The notes beneath the pieces are model-generated. The model searched no databases. It was given only the letters and a program-made list of their open reading frames with translations, and was not told where the DNA came from. Below are positions 15,144 through 23,300 of a stretch of DNA of 64,000 nt, in pieces; within the stretch, counting starts at the first letter, position 1, and each line of letters starts with the position of its first letter. The DNA lies in assembly GCA_011391085.1 (NCBI GenBank), contig JAABRD010000019.1, positions 1 to 64,000 on the forward strand. The letters are read 5' to 3'. The position numbers and the translations under genes were made by a program. The stretch comes from Thiotrichaceae bacterium. Its GTDB lineage: Bacteria; Pseudomonadota; Gammaproteobacteria; Beggiatoales; Beggiatoaceae.

Positions 15144-16952
15144 ATGAAATTTCCATACGGCATCAGCTACTTTGACAAAATTATTACCAACCACTATTTT
15201 TATATCGACCGCACCGACAAAATTCCACTTCTGGAAGACGCGGGCGAACACTTGCTATTCTTGCGTCCCCGCCGCTTTGGTAAAAGCCTGTTATTGTCCA
15301 TGCTAGAAAACTACTATGACGTGGCCAAAGCCTCTCAATTTGACTCCCTGTTTGGCCACTTAGCGATTGGCCAAAATCCGACGCCCAAACACAATCAATA
15401 TTTTGTAATGAAATGGGATTTTTCTAAGGTGGAACCACATACCAATCTCACTGATCTTCGTCAAGCCATACATCGACACCTCAATGACCAAATTGAAGCG
15501 GTGGCTACCAAATATGAAAGTTGGTTGAAGCGCCCCGTCACACTCTATTCTGAGTACGCCCTGTCGTCCTTTGAATCCCTACTGACAGCCATCCAACAAA
15601 CTCCCTACCAACTTTATCTCCTCATCGACGAATACGACAACTTTGCCAATAACGTGTTGATGAGTCAAGGTCCAACGGGTTCGTCACGTTATCAAGAATT
15701 GGTGACGGGAGAGGGGCTGTTGAAAACGGTCTTCAATGCGGTTAAAGCGGCCAGTGCCGGGCGTGGCTTAGATAAAGTGTTCATCACGGGAGTCTCGCCG
15801 CTGGTGATGAGTGACATGACGTCGGGTTACAATGTGGCGGTCAATATTTACTTACGTGCGGAGTTCAATGACCTTTGTGGTTTTCGTGAAGAAGAGTTGA
15901 CCACCGTGGTGACGGACCTCATTACCGAATGTCAGTTACCAGCCGAGACGGTTGCAGAGGTGCTATCGGTGATGCGCACGTTTTATAATGGTTATCGGTT
16001 CTGTGTACGTTCCCAGCAACCTTTGATTTACAACCCGACCTTAACTCTCTATTTTCTGCAAGAGTTTCAAAGGGAGTGCCTGACGCCACGGGAGATGTTA
16101 GACAATAACTTGGCGATGGACAAAAACAAGCTGGCTTATATTGCGTTGTTACCCCTGGGTAACGCCGTAATTTCTGAAGCCCTGTTAGGCACCGCACCTT
16201 TGCTTATTCCAACTTTATCCAGCCGGTTTAATCTAACGGACCTTCTCAAACCGAATCCTGACCGCAGTTTTATGATTTCCCTCCTCTATTATTTTGGAGT
16301 GTTAACCCTGGCCGGTCAAACGCCCTTAAATGAGTTACTCTTCACCATTCCCAATTTGGTCATTCGCAAATTATATGTCGAACAACTGCACGAATCACTG
16401 ATTCCTGCCGATAGCACTCGTGAGACGAATCGTCAAGTCGCCCGCCAATTTTATCGGACCGGCGACTTGCAACCAGTGTGTGAGTTGCTAGAACAAAGTT
16501 ATTTTCCAGTGTTTGATAATCGTGATTATCGGTGGGCCGATGAATTGACGGTCAAGATGGCGTTTGTCATGTTACTGTTTGATGACTTGTTATATGTCAT
16601 GGACTCGGAAACCAAGATTGGACGGGGCTATAGCGATTTGACTTTGATAATTCGTTCGGATTTACGCCAAGCCCCGTTATGGGACATCGTGTTTGAATTG
16701 AAATATGTCAAGTTAAAGAAGGACGGGAAGTTGACCGCGGCCGCGATGAAAACCAAATCTATAGAGGAACTCAAAGCATTACCTGTCGTTCAAAACCAAT
16801 TCGTGGCGGCCCAGACGCAATTGCAACGGTATCGCGAGATTTTAGAAAACGAATATCCGGGCGTCTTGCGGTTACGAACGTATGCGGTGGTGGCCGTGGG
16901 ATTAGAACGATTGGTGTGGGAAGAGGTTCTGCCCTCTGGAAACTCAGGCTAA
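15144..16952 (+). CDS. AAA-ATPase-like / PD-(D/E)XK nuclease protein, copy 1
   Basis: A 602-aa protein of the 'predicted AAA-ATPase' family with a C-terminal PD-(D/E)XK domain. The N-terminus is the family signature (FPYGISYFDKIITNHYFYID, then RTDKIPLLED). The Walker A region LRPRRFGKSLLLSML keeps GKS but lacks the usual leading Gly; Walker B is YLLIDEYDNF (about residues 158-167). The C-terminal block WDIVFELKYVKLKK (about 513-526) is the ExK part of the nuclease motif. These proteins are frequent and multicopy in some sulfur bacteria and Bacteroidetes; a defence or mobile role is suspected but not established. Copy 2 is at 24260-26092, with conserved promoter and 3' palindrome. The two differ mostly in the middle (about residues 235-330). 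Confidence 0.9.
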   Translation: MKFPYGISYFDKIITNHYFYIDRTDKIPLLEDAGEHLLFLRPRRFGKSLLLSMLENYYDVAKASQFDSLFGHLAIGQNPTPKHNQYFVMKWDFSKVEPHTNLTDLRQAIHRHLNDQIEAVATKYESWLKRPVTLYSEYALSSFESLLTAIQQTPYQLYLLIDEYDNFANNVLMSQGPTGSSRYQELVTGEGLLKTVFNAVKAASAGRGLDKVFITGVSPLVMSDMTSGYNVAVNIYLRAEFNDLCGFREEELTTVVTDLITECQLPAETVAEVLSVMRTFYNGYRFCVRSQQPLIYNPTLTLYFLQEFQRECLTPREMLDNNLAMDKNKLAYIALLPLGNAVISEALLGTAPLLIPTLSSRFNLTDLLKPNPDRSFMISLLYYFGVLTLAGQTPLNELLFTIPNLVIRKLYVEQLHESLIPADSTRETNRQVARQFYRTGDLQPVCELLEQSYFPVFDNRDYRWADELTVKMAFVMLLFDDLLYVMDSETKIGRGYSDLTLIIRSDLRQAPLWDIVFELKYVKLKKDGKLTAAAMKTKSIEELKALPVVQNQFVAAQTQLQRYREILENEYPGVLRLRTYAVVAVGLERLVWEEVLPSGNSG

Positions 16953-16966
16953 AAACCAACCGACAT

Positions 16967-17003
16967 GCAGGTTTCCTAACCCTCGAAGGGTTAGGAAACC
17001 TTG
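16967..17003. repeat. CCTAACCCTCGAAGGGTTAGG palindrome after AAA-ATPase copy 1
   Basis: GGTTTCCTAACCCT-CGA-AGGGTTAGGAAACC, a 14-bp stem with a tiny loop. The same element follows copy 2 at 26081-26115. Related TTTCCTAAACCTCGAAGGTTTAGGAAA versions are at 50670-50743. It probably ends transcription of both copies. Confidence 0.72.
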
Positions 17004-17035
17004 CCACTTTTTAAGAACTCAAGAGAACTCTCCAA

Positions 17036-17251
17036 ATGACCAAATCAAACTTAACTTACACCGACACCCCTTTTGAGATTCCCCCCGAAGGCATGTTAGG
17101 ACTGTTAGCCTTTGGTGCCGTCGGGGTCAAAGCCTGGCGAGACAGACGCCAACAAGCTGGTATCGAATCTCACTGGGAAATCAGACCTCCCAAAGAAAAT
17201 AAATCGAACGCCATTGAAGATTTTCACACCCAAGGTATTCACAATGACTAA
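17036..17251 (+). CDS. small protein coupled to phosphodiesterase-TPR gene
   Basis: A 71-aa protein reading TDTPFEIPPEGMLGLLAFGAVGVKAWRDRR near its start: a short apolar segment (about residues 19-32) followed by basic residues. It may be a small membrane anchor or peripheral partner. Its stop codon overlaps the start of the next gene by eight bases (ATGACTAA), so the two are translationally coupled and likely work together. No known domain recognised. Confidence 0.6.
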   Translation: MTKSNLTYTDTPFEIPPEGMLGLLAFGAVGVKAWRDRRQQAGIESHWEIRPPKENKSNAIEDFHTQGIHND

Positions 17252-19970
17252 ACGACTCGCACACCAAATCTTGCTTATCGGTTGGGATGCCGCCGATTGG
17301 AAGATTCTGCAACCATTAATGGATGCCGGTAAAATGCCCACCTTGAAGCAATTTGTAGAAACCGGGGTAATGGGTAATTTGGCGACGTTAGACCCGCCGT
17401 TATCGCCCATTATGTGGACCTCCATTGGTACCGGTAAGACCGCCGATAAGCACGGTGTCTTAGGTTTTACGCAACCGCGGCCAGATGGCCAAGGCATTCA
17501 ACCGGTACTGTCAACCACGCGCCAAGTCAAAGCCGTGTGGAATATTTTGATGCAAAATGGGTTCAAAACCCACGTCGTCGGTTGGTGGCCAAGTCATCCC
17601 GCGGAACCCTTGAATGGGGTATGCGTCTCGGATTTTTACCATAAAGCCCACGATATACCGCAGGACCAATGGAAAATGGCACCGGGCACAGTTCATCCAG
17701 AACAGTTGGCCGACACGTTGGCCGAATTACGAGTGCATCCACAAGAGTTAACCGCCAATCACATCTTACCATTTGTCCCCGACGCGGAGAAAGTGAATCA
17801 GGAAACCGACCAGCGGTTATGGTCCGTGGCGAAAATTACTGCTGAATGTTCGAGTATTCATGCCGCCGCCACTTGGATCATGGAACATGAACCCTGGGAT
17901 TTTATGGCGGTGTATTATGATTCGATTGACCATTACTGTCACGGTTTTATGAAGTTCCATCCACCCTATCGCGAAGGTCTCCCGCGGGACTTATATGATT
18001 TGTACAACGGCGTGGTAGAAAGCGGTTATCGTTTTCATGACATGATGTTAAGTCGTCTGCTACAACTGGCTGGGGAGAACACGACGGTGATTATTTGTTC
18101 TGACCACGGTTTTCATCCCGACCATTTACGCCCGTTGCACTTGCCTAGAGAACCTGCGGGACCCGCGGCGGAACATAGTCCTTATGGGATGGTGGCGATG
18201 CGGGGGCCTGGGATTAAACGCGACGAGTTGATTTTTGGGTCCACGTTGTTAGACATCACACCCACCATTCTCACCTTATTTGGCGTTCCTATTGGCCGTG
18301 ATATGGATGGGAAACCGTTGCTACAAGCCTTTATCGAACCCGTCGAACCGGCACGCATTGACTCTTGGGAAACTGTAGCAGGGGACTGTGGACGCTGGCC
18401 TGCTGATAAAATTGGCGACCCTTGGGCGGACCAGGAAGCCATCGATCAACTGGTGGCGTTGGGTTATATCGAACCACCCGGCGCGGATGCCCAAAAGGCA
18501 GTTGACCGGACGATTCGAGAATCTAAATTTTACCTAGCACGGGTGTATTTACATAAACACGATTATGCAAATGCCTTGCCCCTTCTCGAAGAACTGTATG
18601 CAAATTATCCAGACCAAACTCGTTTTGGCTTACGGTTAGCCCAATGCTATAAAGTGCTAGAGTTGATTTCCGAAGCGCGACGAGTGACTGATGCAGTGAT
18701 TGCGACTTGGAAACAACAACGCATTGAGGAAATCCAAAAGAATATTGCCAAAGCGAAAGAAGCGGGTAAAGACACTTCTGAGATGACCGTACCAGAGGAT
18801 CCGAGTAGTCCCCAATTGGAATTGTTACAAGGTAATCTCTGTTTGGCGGAGGAGACAGCGGACGCGGCATTAGCCCATTTCCAACGTGCGCAACAAGCCA
18901 CGCCGAGATTGCCCGATTTGCATTTAGGAATTGCGCAAGCTTATGTTAAATTGAAACGCTGGCAAGATGCCGAGGAAGCCTATTTTCAAGCCTTGGAGAT
19001 TGACCCTGACAGTGCCTTTGCCTATCACGGTTTAGCGCAAGTGTACTTGCATATACGCCATTTCAAAGAAGCGGCAGAAGCGGCGGTCACTTCCGTAGGT
19101 TTGCTATTTCACAACCCCAGTGCGCATTATCACTTGGGGGAAGCGTTGTTTCGGTTAGGACGTTTTCAGGAAGCCGAACAATCCTGGTTACGCGCCGTGA
19201 CTCAAGCCACTGGCATGAAACGGGCGCATGAACAGTTGATTCGTCTGTATCAATATCACCTCCATGACCCGGTGAAAACGTTGACCCATCAACACATCAT
19301 GGAGCGTATTCAACCGGTGCCGAACAGACGTGTGGTTAGCCAGGTGACAGACAGTACGAGAGTGTCAATCACGGCCCAACCGTTTAAAATCCAGCCTATC
19401 GAAGCGGCCAAAGTCATCACGGTGGTTTCCGGTCTCCCCCGGTCTGGCACCTCCATGATGATGCAAATGTTACAAGCCGGCGGTTTGCCTCTCCTCACGG
19501 ATGCACAACGAGTAGCCGATGACAGCAATCCGAAAGGTTACTGGGAATATGCTAAAGTCAAAACGCTTAGTCAAGATAATACCTGGCTAGGTGAAGCCCA
19601 AGGCCAAGTGGTCAAGATTATCGCCCAACTATTGCCTGAGTTATCGGCTGACTATCACTACCGAATTATTTTCATGCAACGAGATTTAGAGGAGGTGTTG
19701 CAGTCGCAACAAACGATGTTGGAACGGTTAAATACCAAAAAGAGTAACCCAGTTCAGTTACGGCAAACTTATGCACAACAACTGACTCGTTTAGCCACCT
19801 GGTTAGCCCTGCAAGACCACCTTGCGGTATTACCACTGGACCATCATGCGGTGATAGAACAACCGTTAGTGGTGGCGCAACAGTTGCAAACTTTTTTGGG
19901 CGGTCCATTTGACAGACAACAAGCCGTCACGGTGATTGACCAGCAATTGTATCGGGCGCGGAAGAGTTGA
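17244..19970 (+). CDS. alkaline-phosphatase-superfamily phosphodiesterase with TPR and sulfotransferase-like domains
   Basis: A 908-aa protein. The frame is open back to 17112, but ATG 17244 is chosen because it overlaps the previous stop and begins the domain directly (MTKRLAHQILLIGWDAADWK). Residues about 8-400 form a type I phosphodiesterase/nucleotide-pyrophosphatase-like domain: metal Asp in GWDAAD, nucleophile Thr region MWTSIGTGKTADKHGVLGF, then YYDSIDHYCHGF and the metal motif ICSDHGFHPDH. Residues about 430-715 are tetratricopeptide repeats (ALAHFQRAQQATP, AYFQALEIDPDSAFAYHGLA). Residues about 725-905 form a P-loop sulfotransferase-like domain (VVSGLPRSGTSMMMQMLQAG). The combination suggests processing or sulfation of a surface glycan or lipid head group, but the substrate is unknown. 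No signal peptide is seen. Confidence 0.87.
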   Translation: MTKRLAHQILLIGWDAADWKILQPLMDAGKMPTLKQFVETGVMGNLATLDPPLSPIMWTSIGTGKTADKHGVLGFTQPRPDGQGIQPVLSTTRQVKAVWNILMQNGFKTHVVGWWPSHPAEPLNGVCVSDFYHKAHDIPQDQWKMAPGTVHPEQLADTLAELRVHPQELTANHILPFVPDAEKVNQETDQRLWSVAKITAECSSIHAAATWIMEHEPWDFMAVYYDSIDHYCHGFMKFHPPYREGLPRDLYDLYNGVVESGYRFHDMMLSRLLQLAGENTTVIICSDHGFHPDHLRPLHLPREPAGPAAEHSPYGMVAMRGPGIKRDELIFGSTLLDITPTILTLFGVPIGRDMDGKPLLQAFIEPVEPARIDSWETVAGDCGRWPADKIGDPWADQEAIDQLVALGYIEPPGADAQKAVDRTIRESKFYLARVYLHKHDYANALPLLEELYANYPDQTRFGLRLAQCYKVLELISEARRVTDAVIATWKQQRIEEIQKNIAKAKEAGKDTSEMTVPEDPSSPQLELLQGNLCLAEETADAALAHFQRAQQATPRLPDLHLGIAQAYVKLKRWQDAEEAYFQALEIDPDSAFAYHGLAQVYLHIRHFKEAAEAAVTSVGLLFHNPSAHYHLGEALFRLGRFQEAEQSWLRAVTQATGMKRAHEQLIRLYQYHLHDPVKTLTHQHIMERIQPVPNRRVVSQVTDSTRVSITAQPFKIQPIEAAKVITVVSGLPRSGTSMMMQMLQAGGLPLLTDAQRVADDSNPKGYWEYAKVKTLSQDNTWLGEAQGQVVKIIAQLLPELSADYHYRIIFMQRDLEEVLQSQQTMLERLNTKKSNPVQLRQTYAQQLTRLATWLALQDHLAVLPLDHHAVIEQPLVVAQQLQTFLGGPFDRQQAVTVIDQQLYRARKS

Positions 19971-19985
19971 GTTGAGAGGTTAGTT

Positions 19986-20043
19986 GGAGTCCCAAAACAC
20001 GTTTTGGGACCACGGTAAAGTCCCAAAACATGTTTTGGGACTC
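19986..20043. repeat. GTCCCAAAACACGTTTTGGGAC palindrome pair
   Basis: Two palindromes in a row: gtcccaaaacacgttttgggac and gtcccaaaacatgttttgggac. The rest of 20044-20240 has a minus-strand open stretch from ATG 20211 (MKNEFKVVTQNTFHWWRAET, ending near 20060) that may be a gene remnant cut by this repeat; I cannot assign it. Confidence 0.75.
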
Positions 20044-20240
20044 CACAAGACCTAAACACACAACAATTTTACTGAGTAATTTGCTACCATATCTGGGTAA
20101 TCGTCCCCCCTTGGCTGGTTCATTGACAGACCCCATGATAATGGGTGCGGGTGTTTCGGCCCGCCACCAGTGGAATGTATTTTGCGTCACCACCTTAAAT
20201 TCATTCTTCATTGTCAATCACCACCATAATCTTCACAAAT

Positions 20241-20292
20241 GAGGAAATTTTTATGAATAATCAATATGATACACTAGACAGACAGACAGACA
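20241..20292 (+). promoter_or_regulatory. ribosome-binding site, ATG and (GACA)4 tract before the reverse transcriptase
   Basis: GAGGAA at 20241-20246 is six bases before ATG 20253. Reading from this ATG passes through four tandem GACA units (20277-20292) and then stops at TGA after about 32 codons. The reverse transcriptase frame is +1 relative to this ATG. Loss of one GACA (or gain of two) joins them: MNNQYDTLDRQTERNSCQVS and onward into QPLIQRVAANDTLQRAYRWL. Confidence 0.65.
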
Positions 20293-20355
20293 GAGCGAAA
20301 TTCGTGCCAAGTCTCCCAACAGCCGTTAATTCAACGAGTTGCGGCGAATGACACG

Positions 20356-23300
20356 TTGCAACGTGCCTATCGCTGGTTACAGGCCCAGCAACCGGGCGCC
20401 TTGCCACATTGGCACCATCTCAAATCGTCACTGCAAGAACAACTACTCAGCGGTGAATACTGCTTTCAGGTACTCACTCGTGTGACTCACACGAATGCCC
20501 GTGGCGAGACCGAAACCCTAGAGGTTTGGGACGCCCAAGACCAATTGGTCTTAAAAGCCATGAGTCTGGTGCTAACCGACCACCTGAATTTACCCCACCC
20601 CAACCCTCCCCGCACGCAGGGTGGGAGTGATTTCCCCCGTGTACGGGGGGCTAGGGGGGGCTTTCATCACCTAGAAGGACGCGGGGGTATTAAAGCCGCC
20701 GTTCGTCAAACCCGTGAGTATCTTGAGAATCACCCCGACAGTTGGGTGATGACCAGCGATGTCAAAGGCTATTATGCCCATATCGACCACTCCATTCTCT
20801 ATCAGCAATTTCAGAACCTAATCCCGCAAGAAAAATATCTGCTACGTTTGCTATGGCAGGCGGTTAAGCGCACGGTGTCTGATGGCGGGAATTATGAGGA
20901 CATCGAACGCGGGATTAGTTTGGGGTGCCCGTTGTCACCCTTGATGGCGGCCTTGTATCTGAAACCGTTGGATGACTTCTTTGATGGTGTTAAACCTGAC
21001 AGGTCTTCAAGACCTGTCAGGTTTGGGGAGGATTTAGACGCGGTTAAACCTGACAGGTCTTCGAGACCTGTCAGGTTTGGCAGTGAGTTCTTCTACGCCC
21101 GCTTCATGGATGAGTGGATAATCGTGGCGCCGACGCATTGGCGGTTGCGTGAGGCGGTGGCACAGAGTCATCTAATCTTAGAATCACTCAAACTTCGCCA
21201 AGCCCCCGATAACACGTTCATCGGTCGGGCGTCTCGTGGGTTTGACTTTCTGGGCTATCACTTGACACCCGCACAATTAACGGTGTCCAAGACCGCCCTG
21301 CAACGCCGTGATGCACGTCTTCACCAGCTTTATCTCCCTCTCCCCCTGGGAGAGGGCCGGGGTGAGGGGGAGTCGGTGTCACGCTGGCCGCGGTATCTCC
21401 CTCGCCCTCTGGGAGAGGGTCGGGGTGAGGGTAGCGATTTGACGGCAACGACGGAATTTAACCCGTCCCCCCGTCCACGCATTCCAAACAAACGACCGTT
21501 CGAAGCACAGTTCCTCGCGTTGGGGGCGGCTTCGGTTCTGAGTGCAGCGGCTTCGGAATCGCACGCGACAATTTGGTATGTAGATTTGTCGACGCCTGTC
21601 CAGATTGACCAGTGGAGTGATGACCTAGATTGTGACAATAAATCTGACATGGATGGTCTCAAAACATCAACGACCTCGAGCTCAGCGGCTATTTATTTTA
21701 ACCCGAAGGCGAGCGTTTCTGTCGGATGGAACGGGTCGGGGCAATGCGTAGGTGACGGCACCATTCAGTGGTCTGCGAATGGGTGTTTAGCGGGGTGGTA
21801 TACGTCTAATGTTGGACATGATGGATGGTCGAACCAGGGGCCCAAATGGCTTGCGTTCAAGGGGACCTCGGGAAATTACGGATTTGTACATGTGGAGGTT
21901 GATGCGTCTCAGTCATCCGGGGGTAATGTTACCGGGTGGGCTTATGATGACACCGGGGCATCTTTTAATAGTGTTCAGATACCCCCTGTTGCAAATACTC
22001 CCGATGGGTGCCCAGTTACGTCATCGCCTCAACCTCAATCTCAAACCCTCACCTTCACCCCACCCGCCAGTGCGACTGTTGGTGATACGCCTTTGACTTT
22101 GACGGCGACTGGCGGTGCCTCTGGCAATCCTGTGACCTTTGCCAGCACCACCCCGAACGTATGCACCGTCAATGGGACGACGTTAACTCCAGTCAGTGCG
22201 GGAACTTGCACGGTGACTGCCAACCAAGCTGGTAATGCGAATTACGACGCGGCGCCGACGGTGACACAAAATATCACGATCAACCCGGCCCCGCAGAAAG
22301 TGGAGAAGACCACTCCTAGCACCCCGTTACCACCAGAGTTGGGTCTCTTCCTCCAAACGGCAGGCAATGGCAATGGCACCGTAACTGGTGCTGGTAGTTA
22401 CCCTGTTGGCACCGCCATCACATTGGGTGCGACTCCCGATGCCAATTCGAACTTTGTAGGCTGGTCGCCCAACAGTTGTCAGACAGGCATGACGTTGACG
22501 GCCGATACGACTTGTGTGGCCACGTTTGAGAAGAAGACGCCTGCCACTCCGCCGTCTCCATCCACCACACCCCTGCCCCCCGAACTGGGTCTCTTCCTCC
22601 AAGTCGATGGCAGTGGCCAGGGCCGCGTGACGACTGACACGGGAATGTCTTGCCAGTCCAGTGATTGTCAAGAGAATCCAGCGGGCCAGTTGGTATGTAA
22701 CCCACAAGCCTGCACCCAAACCGTGAAAACCACTGCCACGGTAATTCTCACTCCCTACGCCGACCCCGATTCCATCTTCAGCAATTGGGGAGGTCACGAA
22801 GATTGTGTTGATGGTGAAGTGTTTATGAACAGTAGTAAGCTGTGCATTGCCTTTTTCCGTCGCCTTTACCCATTGACCGTCACCCTCCAAGGGCCCGGTC
22901 AAGTGCAAGGATTCGGATGGGACCAACAATCCATGGGGATTGACTGCGGAACTCAATGTGACGCGACCTACAGTGCCGGCACCACCGTTTATTTACAAGC
23001 CACGCCTGCCACAGGTCAAGACTTTCTAGGGTGGGGTGGAGATTGTGACGGCTGGCATAATCAGTTGGCGGTGAAAGTGACTCAGGAGATGACCTGCGAA
23101 GCACACTTCGGCTTGATAGAAGTGCTGCCGGCCGAGGTAACGCCACCGCAAACGCCGCCAGTGACACCACCGACCACGGGTGAGACCACGCCACCTGTCA
23201 CGGTGGAGATGACGGCCAACACACCACCTGTCACGGCGGAAACGACGGCCAATACGCCACCTGTCACGGCAGAGACGACGGCCAGCACACCACCTGTCAC

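Noticed and set aside
20241-21431. Group II intron or retron
   Set aside because: No maturase or endonuclease domain, no domain V-like hairpin and no msr/msd-like inverted repeat pair with conserved priming G was found near the RT.
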